Source: Diphasiastrum complanatum (lineage: Eukaryota > Streptophyta > Lycopodiopsida > Lycopodiales > Lycopodiaceae). Taken from it: a stretch of 64,000 bases of DNA. The stretch lies in NCBI GenBank assembly GCA_029204225.1, contig CM055092.1, forward strand, positions 45,268,087-45,332,086, read 5' to 3'. Each line of letters begins with the position of its first letter. Position 1 is the first letter of the stretch. A model generated the notes under the pieces. That model did not search any database and was not told the DNA's origin. It was given only the letters and a program-made list of their open reading frames with translations. A program made the translations under genes and the position numbers. Positions 53,950 to 64,000 of this stretch are shown one piece after another.

Positions 53950-54047
53950 TAACGCAATAAAACTGTATAATCGAAGCAAAAAATAATAGCAGATGTAACC
54001 ACATATTCGAAACAATTATTGGATCGTCTCTGTCTGATATAGTTTCG

Positions 54048-56342
54048 CTAATTAGTAGTAAGCGCTACTATCTCTTTGTTGTTGATTAGATAACCTTCGG
54101 GCTGTCTCATGTAGATATCTTCTTCAATAACTCCATTAAGATAAGTTGTATGTACATCCATTTGACGTATCTCCAGATTCACTGTAGCAACATGCGATAG
54201 AAGAGTTTTGATTGAAGAGTGCTTAACTACCGGATTGAAAGTCTCAGTATAGTCGATATTCGAGATTCGGGAAAATCCTTTTGTAACAAGTCGAGTTCTC
54301 CTTCGATCGATACTTCCATCAGCTTTGTATTTGATCTTGAATATCCATTTGCAATCAACTACGTTTTTGCTTGCAGGTAATTCGACAATAGTCCAAGTCT
54401 GGTTCTTGATGAGAGATGAATACTCTCTACTCATAGCTTCTCTCCATAGATCGAAGTCTGACTAATGGAGTGCTTCTTCGACAATAGTTGGCTCTTGAAT
54501 GAGATAACAAGCAGATTTATCAATGTACCTATTAGGTGGTCTGCGATCTCTTGTCAATCTTCTGGAAGACGAATGAGGCTGATAATCATTTCCTTGGTTT
54601 TGTTGTTGCTGAGCTGCAACATCTTCTTCTATTTCACTCTTGATAAGTTGTTTGTCTGCAGTTGACGTATTCGGACCTTCGTTAGGAATAGTCGAATTGA
54701 AAACATGAGTGTTCGATAGTTCGACTGTCTGAACTTTGCCCTTGCCCTTGAGGTCGATAAACTGATCCTCGATGAAGATAACATCTCTACTGGTGAATAT
54801 CTTCAATTCAACGAGATCATACGACTTATAAGCTTTATCTGAAGTAGTATAACCAATGAAAATGGATTTGATACTGTGGGAGTCCAGCTTCTTTATTATC
54901 ATCCAAAAACTCTGAGGTTAGTGATGGTTTGGAGCTTGCCCAACCTTCATAAGGCATTTTTTTCGAGAGCCTTTTAGTCGAGCATTTGTTTTGTATATAT
55001 GCTGTAGTTGAAACAACTCTAACCCAGAAGAACTTAGGTAGTGTCTCGTGAGCAAGCATACTCTTAGCCGCTTCGACTTAAGTTCGATTCTCTCTCTCAA
55101 CAAGTCCATTCGACTAAGGCGAATAAGAAGTAATAAATTGTTGCTCAATGCCTTTGCTAAGGCAATACTCCTTAAATTCGGTTGAGATGTACTCTCAACG
55201 ATTGTTTTACCTCAGTGCTTTGATTCTTTTACTAGTTTCTAGTTCTGCTAGCTCTTTGAATTGTCTGAAGAGGTTGGAAGCCTCCGACTTCTGCTTAATG
55301 AAATAAACAACTGTTCTTTTTGAAAATGAATGTAGTAAAGTACTTTGCACCAAGCAATGATAAGGTTTGCATTGGGCCACATATATTTGCATGAACAACA
55401 TCTAGAACATCTTTTGTTGCATGCTTATGACTTGATCTAAATCGAATCCTAGTTTGTTTTATGATAATGTAGCTATGATAGATAGGAAGATCAATTTTAT
55501 TATCTAGATAATCGAGATCAAATTCTAAGGACTATCTAAACATGTTCGATCAGTAATTTTGCTTATCGATAATAGATTTGTCGACAGTTTAGGTACACAT
55601 AGAACATTCGGTAGTAACTTGAATTGATCATGCTGGAAGCTCAATCTTACAGTCCTTCACCTTCGATAGTGTGTGTACTATCGTTGCCAAAATTAACGAA
55701 TTTCTTTGTAGTGTAAGGCGTATAGGACTAGAAACGTTCTCGATGATTGGTCATGTGTTGAGTGGCTCCATAATTGAGAAACCAAGAATTATCGACTTGC
55801 GCTTTCTGATCTTTGATCATTAACGCTCTTCATCCATGTCTTGAATGAGGGATTGAGATGTTATTGCAACCGCATTCGCCTGATGATCCGATTGCTTATT
55901 ATTGGCGTTTTTTGCTTTCAATATCCTGCAATCCTGAATCTCATGATTAGTGCGTTTGCAATACTTACACAACATCTTCTTCTTTGACTTGGATTCGATA
56001 ATTGCTCTTGACTCTGTGTTGGCTTTTGATTCGAAATTTTAGAGCTTTTCTTCTTCGATGCTTAGAGCCTTTATTTACATATAGAGCATGCGATGCCGAA
56101 TTCGAAGAGCTGCTTGTGCTTCTTCGATTGTCTTCCTGCAACAACATAGCGATTACTTTGGAGAGAATTAAATATGAGTGTGTCATTATGATCATCATCC
56201 AGTTTTTGTATGTAGGTGGCAGACTCGATAACAATGTTATGATTGCGTCTTGATCATCGATAGTTGATCCGATAGTGCCATCTGCTGCAAGAGATTCTTA
56301 AATTGGTTAATGTGATTCTGAAGCGAATCACCATTAGATATC
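54048..56342 (-). pseudogene. Ty1/copia pol and gag part of element H
   Basis: RT N-terminus (54048-54434, WTIVELPASKNVVDCKWIFK is its core), the integrase C-terminal region (54462-54902), a damaged integrase core, protease region (about 55780) and a Gag C-terminal part (55965-56340) with a TRV-like ITMLLQEDNRR segment. RNase H and the rest of RT are missing. Many stops and frameshifts are present. Confidence 0.85.
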
Positions 56343-56805
56343 TATAGGAAATAGAAGCCAAAGGATCCAGGATCTTAACTATTCATACACACAAAGCTTT
56401 CTCAAAAGAAAGAGAGAGATGGCTAGAACCCTCTTGTAGAAACTAGGGGACAGCCAAGGAGAATAGTCAGCATTGCTTACAAAGGTGTCTCATACAAATG
56501 GGATGCACACATATATATAGTCCAAGATGACTATCTAACTTCATGAATATTGGCTATCCAGACTATCCAACTTTCTATAAGTTACATAGAAAGAATAAGG
56601 TACATCCAATATGTCAAGTTGGGGCACTTAATGTCACAATTAGGCCTAGTGGACCCATGAGTCCCTACCAAGTTAATTTTATACTAACTTAGCTAACTCT
56701 AATTTTAGTAGGCCTAATATAATAAATGACCATGGTTACACAACTCTCGACCTTTTGGGTCAAAGAAACCTATGGTAATGTAAGCAATTCATTTACATTC
56801 CAACA
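56343..56805 (-). repeat. 3' LTR of copia C
   Basis: It matches 62172-62686 but lacks a tandem block of about 40 bp ('acttgactattggct-tccaact') and a block of about 15 bp present in the other LTR. Confidence 0.92.
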
Positions 56806-57114
56806 CCCTTCTTAAATGGAAATGCATAACATAACATGAAGTAACTTCGTGAAAGAGAAAAATGCAACTTGTTGTCTGAACTTTTTGTCGCCAGATAAAC
56901 TTCGCACCAAATAAACTTCGCACCGAAGTAGTCGAAATCTCATCCCCAATCATGTCCAACATATAAAAGGAAAAGAATGCGTAATAATATAGGATCAAGT
57001 CAAAGGGTGAGGATTTGCATGCTCCATCCGAAGTAGGGAACCAACAATTCGGCAATAAGTCGAAACATGGACTTGTAATCCATCATAGGCTCCCACATTA
57101 TTCAAAAATACTTC

Positions 57115-58087
57115 TTACCATAAGGACAATAAAAAAGAGTACCAAACTGGCATCACATCCTCCCGACCCTTACCATCAATGACTTGCTCACATAGAATAG
57201 GCAATGTACAAACATCATGATGAAGTGTAAGTGTAGAACCAAAAAAATCAGCAAGAGGTACTGATTTTAAAGAGGCATGTGCCTTCTCTTCGTAGTAAGA
57301 CATTTCTTTGTTGTCCTGCAAAGTCTCCAATAGCCGACAAGGAACTGTTATGGGCTGTTCAACACTTTGCTGCCGAAAGTGTTCACAGCATGGACCATGT
57401 TGTCCATAATCTTCCGCAGGCTGTTCTTGAAGCATAATGGACTGCTCATGATGTAAAATGGGCTGAAAATGACCAAAAGAAGATGGCTGAACCTGCTGTC
57501 CAACGTCTTCATCATAAAAATTTGGCAAACTATCAAGAGATGCATCAACGATGGCGTCATCAAAGTTGTCCCTCGAAGAGGCATGGGATGACATAGAAGA
57601 TTCTTCAAATAATGAAAAATTCTCTCCAAACAAATGCTCACTCTTAACACTTTGAACAAAAGTACTAATTGACACGTTGATTCCCTCCTCGATTAGTACA
57701 AAATGGTTCCAAAGAGTGCTCGAATTTTTTAGCCTTTTCACTAATGCATCCATCATATGCATCAACTTGCGGTGACTTGAAAAAAGAAGATTGTTTCAAC
57801 ATCTGCTCAATGTGTCGTTGTTGAGAGATGAAGATTCCAGCCCCATGTGGAAGATCAACAAGAACCCAAGTGTGGTTCCTCATGAGTGAGTTGTATTCCT
57901 CTTGCATCGCATCCTCCCAACATTTTACTCCTCTGGCCTGCTCATAAAAAACAGGTTCTACAGCACCATCCTCAATAGAAATAAGAGCAAAATCAGAAAA
58001 ATCAGCAAATTCTACTGATTTAGTAGAGGCACGAGTCTTCCCTTCATAGAAATGATCTACTTTGCTGTCCTCCAAAGTCTGCAACAA
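57115..58087 (-). pseudogene. Copia C pol end with a duplicated linker and no RT
   Basis: After the integrase the frame goes from MRNHTWVLVDLPHGA straight to GIFISQQRHIEQMLK, skipping the RT fingers, palm and most of the rest. Further downstream (57115-57500) a second, diverged copy of the integrase-RT linker appears (EQPAEDYGQHGP, HFRQQSVE, LLETLQDNKE, YYEEKAHASLKSV). It parallels 57930-58087 plus 59260-59420. No catalytic RT residues remain. Confidence 0.85.
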
Positions 58088-58125
58088 CTATTTAGGAACT
58101 GGTTTGGGCTGTCCAACAGCCTTAC

Positions 58126-59249
58126 TGTTGTAAAGCTACCTTTACAAGCTTTATTTCCGGCGCCAGCTATGTCCCCGGTGCCAGCAGCGCCCCTGCTGCT
58201 CCCGGTGCCACTGTGACCAGAATCCAGCCGGCGCCAAGTTCCTATGGCTGAAAATCTTTGATCGGTTCTAGCGGAGTCCAGAGAGCTCAGATCGATGTGC
58301 AATCACCTCACACGATCTAGGCATGATTAAAGGAAGCCTGGGGATCAATAAAATCTAGAGAGAGAAAACGACTTTCTAGAAAGAGAAAATCCTAGAGAGA
58401 GAAAAACGTGCTTTACCAGCTTGGGTAGAGTGCTTGGTATGAGGGGGGGTGCCGAATCACACCAATACTATAGGGGAGTGCGGGTTGCGACTCAAGGCGA
58501 GCTCCAACCAAGTCTCAGCCTCCCTTGCTGGAATGTTGTCATGGCTCTCGCCTTGGCATGCTAGCGCTCCGGAGACTAGGGTCGGTCACACACTTGAAAT
58601 GTAACTTGTAAGGCCGCTTCCAAATTTTTAAGTTGGCACATAGCTGAGGGTCGTATCCCGGGACGCCAGCGGTATGCCGTCGGGACCATTCGGTCCGTGG
58701 CGCCAACGGTATGCTGTCGGGACCATTTGGTCCAGGAACTGGTTGTTTCCATATCTGTCGCGGCTTGTGGTTCTGAGTGTTCCTTGCATGAACGTGAATG
58801 GGTTAAGCTCTTGGGGAACGGGCTCTAACCTGTCGGCTGAGTTGGATGGCTTGCTTGGGTGGAAGTTACCTGTTTATGGCTGTCCAGTCTGGCGTGGCAC
58901 CAGGTTGGCTTCCAGCGCTCGTGACGAGGCTTTCAGTTGGTTAAGTCTGATGTAAGTCAGACCGCTTGCTTGGATTGGATGTTACTCGTTTGTAACGAAA
59001 CTTCGAGTTGGTTAAGTTTGATGTATGTCGGGCGGCTTGCTTGGAGGGAAGTCACCCACATCGGGACCCCCGATCTGGCATGGCGCCAGGTTAGATCTCA
59101 ATGTTGGTTTTCAGGAACTTCAAGTTGGTTAAGTCTGATCGTTGTTGGCGAGTTGGCTGCTTGTATGTCAAGTGGGTTTGGATGGCAAGAGTTGAAGGCT
59201 GGGAAGCTAAGTCGTGGTTCCCGGCTCTCTTTGGGATGCCTGCGCTACA
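58126..59249 (+). mobile_element. Solo LTR of family 2 inside copia C
   Basis: 1124 bp, TGTTGTAAAGC...CTGCGCTACA, flanked by CTTAC on both sides (58121-58125 and 59250-59254). It is colinear with the reverse complement of the solo LTR at 42911-44632 without the internal duplication. It interrupts the copia C linker region. Confidence 0.93.
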
Positions 59250-61627
59250 CTTACCTTTGTCAACACTTTGCTGCCCAAAGTGTTCCGAACTTGGACCTTG
59301 CTGTCCAATGTTTTCTGAACTTGGACCTTGCTGTCCAATGTCTTCAACAGGCTGCTCTTCACCATAAATAGGTTCTTCTTGATGAACTATGGGCTGCAAA
59401 ATTGAAGGAGTAGTGGGCTGTCCACTAGAAGTAGATGGCAGTCCCTTCTCTTCATGATTAGATGGCAAAACCAAATCTGAAAATATTTCAACATATGCAT
59501 CATGGGGGAAGTCCCCTTTCATGACATGAGTGGGCGCAACATCATAGGAGGTCTTTTCATCAAAATGAACATCACGACTCACTATGATTTTATTAGTATC
59601 CATATTGAACAACCTATAGCCCTTGCTTTCACTACTATAGCCAACAAATATGCATTTAACTCCTTTATCATCAAGCTTGGTTCTTAGCTTATCGGGAATG
59701 AAAGCATAAGCCGTGCAACCAAAGATGCGTAAGTGAGAAACATCAGGCTTCTTACCATACCAAACTTCATAAGGAGTTAATACCTTCAAGGCTTTAGTAG
59801 GGCGCCAATTACTAATGTAAGCCGCCGTTATAACCGCTTCAGCCCAAAACTTGTGAGGTAGGCCCTTTGCCTTGAGCATGCATCGAGCCATCTCCATGAT
59901 AGTGTGATTCTTTCTTAAGGCAACACCATTTTGTTGAGGTGTGTAAGGGGTTGTCATTTGATGATGGATACCTTTGCTTTGAAGATAAGTACTGAACGTA
60001 TTCTTTATATATTCCCCTCCTCGGTCGGTACGTAAGATTTTCAAAGAGTGCCCAAACTGATTTTCTATCATTGCTAGAAAATCCTTAAAGCGTTGAAAAA
60101 CTTCAAATTTTGCCTTCATAGGATAAATCCATGTAAATCTTGAAAGGTCATCAATAAAAGTAACAAAGTACTTACACCTTCCAATGGATTTGGTCCTCAT
60201 TGGACCACATACATCACTATGAACCAAATCAAATTTGCCATCAACTCTAATAGTTCCATCAATTGGAAAAGCTTGCCTTTGAAATTTTCCAAGTATGCAA
60301 CCTTCGCATACATGTCCTTCGGGATGCTCAATATTAGGAATGTCTTCAACCATATTGAATCTCTTCAACATCTTCAAGCTAGCAAAGTTGAGATGTCCAA
60401 ACCTAGCATGCCATAATTCAGCCAACTCCAAAGAATGTGAACTTGATGCAACAAGACAAAAAGATGATGAAGCTCTTCGCTCATAGGTATCCATAAGGAA
60501 CAATCCACCATGTAATGTTCCCGAAGCAATGATCATAAGAGATCTCTTTGGGTCTTTGATAAGACATTTGTCTTCTTTGAATTCCACAACCAATCCTTGG
60601 TTCATAATTGTAGAGACCAAAATGAGATTCTTTTTTATTTTTGGAACATAAAGTACATTACGAATGTACTTCTCCTCACCATTGGGTAAGATAATGGGGA
60701 TCACTCCAATACCTTTGATAGGATAAGAGGTGTTATCAACACCTTGAACTTTGCTTCCATCATGCACTTTCACAAGCTTTGTGAAGACCTCTTTGTGATA
60801 AGTCATATGACGTGTGGCACCGCTATCAATCACCCAATCAATAGATGAAAAAACAGCAACTTGTAAAGCTGAAGATAAGTTGTTTTCTGCTGAAAAACCG
60901 GCAAGATTTGAAGTGGCAGAAATCTCGACTTTAGGAGAGGTGAGATTATTAGTGACAAAAGCATAATCATTATTGAAAAGATTATCCTCCTTTCCAAATT
61001 GTTGTTCCAAAGTAATGATTGCGGTACTTGTATCGTTACCTTTCTCTTTTTCCTTTGCAAGCCTCTTCCTACATTCTTTGATGTGATGCCCAAACTTCTT
61101 GCAATAGTGGCACTTACCCTTCTTCTTGGAGTCTTGATCTTGAGCTTCCTTAGATTTTTGATCTTGAAGATAGAAAGTTGATTTCGAAGATATACCACTT
61201 TTGTCACATTCTTTACTTGAAACATCTTTGCAAGAGTCTCCCAAGCACTTTTGGAAGTCTTGCATGATCTAATATGTGGAAGGATAGATCTCTTCACTGA
61301 TAATGCAATGACGGAATGTGCTTGTGCATCTCGTCGATCCCACTTCTTTTGCTCATCGGAAGACACTTTCGTAGATGAAGAAGTAGTTGTTCTAGATGGT
61401 GTATTAGGTGCCAAGGTAGGTGGCCTCTCTTCGACACCATTAACTACTTCCCACAAACCTTTAGCAATTAGAAGGTTCTTTATCATGTAGCACCACAAGG
61501 AATAGTTTGTGCCATCCAGCCTATCTTCATTAAATAAAGAACCAATAGACTTCGATTCTTTAGCCATAACAGGAAAATCAGCTTGTAGTAGATAGGAAAT
61601 AGACTTTCCAAGACAAAATCTACTCAA
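59250..61627 (-). pseudogene. Copia C gag, protease and integrase
   Basis: Gag starts near 61570 (MAKESKSIGSLFNEDRL), reads to FKIKN near 61130, and then jumps frame into a CCHC knuckle (CHYCKKFGHHIKEC) with a large piece of Gag lost. From about 61180 a single long frame covers protease (VIDSGATRHMTYH), the Gag-pre-integrase segment (HARFGHLN, CEGCILGK) and integrase (HSDVCGPM, FIDDLSRFTW, RTDRGGEYI). The third catalytic acidic residue is lost: GVALRKNHT where the family has GVAERKN. The frame is broken at 59255 by the solo LTR. Confidence 0.9.
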
Positions 61628-62158
61628 AGGGCAGCAACCTCAAAGCTGAAATTATGAGCACAATAGATTGCAATACTCTACATGCAATTTGCTCAACAAG
61701 TAATGAAATAGGTGGCTGATTTCTGCACAAAAAACAGAATGCTCACAAATAGGTAGACTTCGAATGAAGCCAAAACCAAAACCAGAAATTTGTGGCTGAA
61801 AAGAGTGCACACTATGTGCATATAGAGCTGATGGTAGCACCCTACTCCAAGCTCACCAATAGGGAAATTTCAGCAAGAAATGTGTCCAAAACACATGTAT
61901 CTTCATTTAAGAAGTAAATATGAAATTTTCAGCATGTAATTGAGTCAAGATCACATGCAATTGGTTTGAGCATGGGCGCCCTACTGCTAGCTCTCAAATA
62001 GGTGAAGGTGCCCTGCAATTTCCTGCAAAAAAAGCTATAAGAAGATGAACAGATTCTTCTCCTGCAAAAACCAGCAGCTTGATGATTTTCTGCAACCAAA
62101 AGGGGAATTAAATAGCTTCCTATTGGGCGCCCTCCTGCAAGCAATATGCTCACCTAAA

Positions 62159-62171
62159 GGCTTTGATACCA
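62159..62171 (-). promoter_or_regulatory. Primer-binding site of copia C
   Basis: TGGTATCAAAGCC on the minus strand abuts the 5' LTR. It differs by one base from the usual TGGTATCAGAGCC. Confidence 0.85.
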
Positions 62172-62686
62172 TGTAGGAAGTAGAAGCCAAAGGATCCAGG
62201 ATCTTAACTATTCAATCACACAAAGCATTCTCAAAAGAAAGAGAGAGATGGCTAGAAACCCTCTTGTAGAAACTCGTGGACAGCCAGGGAGAATAGTCAG
62301 TATTGCTTACAAAGGTGTCTCATACAAATGGGATGCACACATATATATAGTCCAAGATGACTATCTAACTTCATGACTATTGGCTATCCAACTACTTGAC
62401 TATTGGCTTTCCAACTACTTGACTATTGACTATCCAACTTTCTATAAGTTACATAGAAAGAATAAGGTACCTCCAATATGTACTTAATGTACATATTGGA
62501 GGGGTACTTAATGTCACAATTAGACCTAGTGGACCCATGAGTCTCTACCAAGTTAATTTCATACTAACTTAGCTAATTCTAAGTTTAGTAGGCCTAATAT
62601 AATAAATGACCATGGTTACACAACTCTCGACCTTTTGGGTCAAAGTAACCTATGGTAATGTAAGCAATTCCATTTACATTCCAACA
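62172..62686 (-). repeat. 5' LTR of copia C
   Basis: The plus strand starts TGTAGGAAG and ends ACATTCCAACA. It contains a tandem repeat of about 20 bp (near 62380-62440) absent from the partner LTR. Confidence 0.92.
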
Positions 62687-62691
62687 GTATC

Positions 62692-63032
62692 TTGAGTGAG
62701 AAGAATTTCCTTCTGAGATGCAACTTAGAAGTCATGTCCCTCACATCATATACTGTGCTCATGATGTCCCATACTTCTTTCGAAGTTTGAGCTTCAGATA
62801 CATGGCCAATCTAAGTATCTAATATATTAAGAATGATTAGCGTGAAAGCTTTACCATCCTTAGATTTCCATTTTGAGTCTGTTGTGTTATCTTCAAGGTT
62901 CACTTCGATACCTGTGACAACATCCCATAGCTCATCGGCAATTAGCATAGTCTTCATCTTAATTTTCCACAAATGATGATTCGATCCATCTAGCTTGTCG
63001 ACCGTAAAGCTAGCTTTGCTTTGTGAATCCAT
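62692..63032 (-). pseudogene. Gag N-terminus of copia H
   Basis: The ORF starts MDSQSKASF at 63032 and has VDKLDGSNHHLWKIKMKT. An in-frame stop occurs at 62811, and the frame then continues towards the copia C insertion site. Similar to the gag start of copia B at 31873. Confidence 0.88.
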
Positions 63033-63089
63033 CTAGAAGTTAGTCTGTTCGATAGAAAAAGAGTGCATTCGATAGATGCCTCTATCAGG

Positions 63090-63936
63090 CTTTGCGGAAA
63101 GATCCTTCTTCTAATGCATGACTACGCCTATCAAATTCGAACAAAACTGTTGCGAAAATTGCCATGTTCAATTCTACTTGATTCTAGCTTTGAAATCATC
63201 AGAATCAGTGAGATTAATTTCGTAGACAAAAATAACATAGTGAATATTGAAATACGAAAGTATTGGATACGTTAGACAAATCTATAAGAGAACTTAATCA
63301 GATTACAATATAACATTCATTTTGACATTATACTGAACGCAATAAAACTGTGTAATCGATTCAGTAAGTAGCATGTACAACTCAGATGAATAGCGAGCAC
63401 AAAACAATAGCGGATGCAACCACGTACTCGAAACAACTTTGAATTACTGGATTGTCTCTGTCTGATATACTTCTGCTAATAAGTAGTAAGCGTTGCTAGC
63501 AATATTTTATAACTTAATCAAATGGGAGAGCAACGCTAAAATGAGAAAGGATCAGCTATTTATACTAGTTAGGAATTTTTGAATAGGATTATCCAGAATG
63601 ACAGTCAGGGCAGCCATTTAGCCAGGTCGCAATTGGCAATTAGCCACAATGAGCTGTAGATTGCAATTGGCACTTAGCCATATTGCGTTGTCTGTTATCC
63701 AATTAGTTTATATGGTAATTACTTGCTAAGTTATTAGCTTCAAAACAAGTGGGAACATGTTCTATTAACATTCGATAGTTCGATCCCCTTCGATAGTCTT
63801 TGTCGTTGTCGAACCCAACTGTTAGCCATTTTTGTGTATTTTTGCAGACTGTGCGATAACACGAGTGAAAATGCAGAAATTGGATAACTTAATGAATGTA
63901 GATTAAAGATCGGATTATAAGGATAATAATCCAATA
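63090..63936 (-). repeat. LTR of copia H (right)
   Basis: It resembles the copia B LTR in layout ('cttctaatgcatgactacgcc' near its left end, a GGATTATxxG-rich right end at about 63912-63936) but is diverged and shorter. Boundaries are approximate because the primer-site region is deleted. From 63937 to 64000 no feature is recognised. Confidence 0.65.
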
Positions 63937-64000
63937 GGCTGTGAAGTAGGGTTGCACCTTCTCCCCCACACTATCGAGTTTTTTAATAGTGAGATGAGAA

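Larger units (their letters stand above)
56343..62686 (-). mobile_element. Ty1/copia retrotransposon C, nested in H
   Basis: LTRs at 56343-56805 (463 bp) and 62172-62686 (515 bp) end in TG(A)...CA and are flanked by ATATC (56338-56342) and GTATC (62687-62691), a 5-bp duplication with one later change. The primer site TGGTATCAAAGCC (minus strand, 62159-62171) and purine tract AAGAAGGG are in place. Gag has an internal deletion and frameshift, and nearly all of RT and RNase H is missing, so the copy is non-autonomous. A family-2 solo LTR is inserted in its pol. Confidence 0.92.
53950..63936 (-). mobile_element. Ty1/copia element H, split by copia C
   Basis: On the minus strand, pol lies at 54048-56342 and the gag start at 62692-63032. 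They rejoin at the 5-bp target duplication around copia C. A partial LTR remains at about 53950-54060 (joined straight to RT by deletion) and a longer one at about 63090-63936; they share 'acgcaataaaactgt' and 'ctctgtctgatata'. Close relative of copia B but with more frame damage. Confidence 0.82.

Overview
The window looks like nuclear DNA of a land plant with a large, retrotransposon-rich genome. It holds parts of only two recognisable host genes: a HOOKLESS1-like acetyltransferase on the minus strand near 8.2-9.9 kb, and an aprataxin/bHLH140-like DNA-repair gene on the plus strand from about 41.0 kb that runs off the right edge. Most of the rest is Ty3/gypsy and Ty1/copia LTR retrotransposons, often nested, with long GA/CT microsatellites. 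Very long TE-filled introns and a degenerate non-LTR element with a restriction-like C-terminal region would fit a fern or gymnosperm better than a compact angiosperm genome. That placement is inference.

Layout: 1-2.56 kb, decayed Ty3/gypsy (Tat/Athila-like) pol fused to a piece of LTR (family 1). 2.9-8.2 kb, no gene recognised. 8.18-9.87 kb, HLS1-like gene with three exons. 9.9-12.4 kb, its upstream region. 12.4-13.7 kb, LTR and copia gag fragments. 13.7-22 kb, a gypsy element with a tRNA-Asp-type primer site whose LTR was split by a complete 6.28 kb chromovirus (14012-20289, TSD AATAG). 22-26.8 kb, AT-rich, no gene. 26767-33220, complete copia element (TSD TTGAC) inside a diverged repeat array. 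33.2-35 kb, small palindromes and microsatellites. 35.0-40.6 kb, non-LTR retrotransposon interrupted by a family-1 chromovirus (36024-39551, TSD CAAGC) that carries a clean internal inversion. 40.96-52.15 kb, exons 1-3 of the aprataxin-like gene; intron 2 is 9.5 kb and contains two gypsy fragments, a solo LTR and a copia remnant. 52.15-64 kb, apparently intron 3, containing a copia element (H) split by another copia element (C, 56343-62686), itself split by a solo LTR (58126-59249).

The most interesting biology is the repair gene. Its first exon encodes a perfect C-x5-C-x6-H-x5-H PAR-binding zinc finger (PBZ), followed by a polynucleotide-kinase-like P-loop domain and the start of an ADP-ribose-binding macro domain. 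This combines in one plant protein modules that animals keep mainly in APLF, PNKP and macro/aprataxin proteins. The TE record is also unusually readable: six insertions have target-site duplications that allow the nesting order to be reconstructed.
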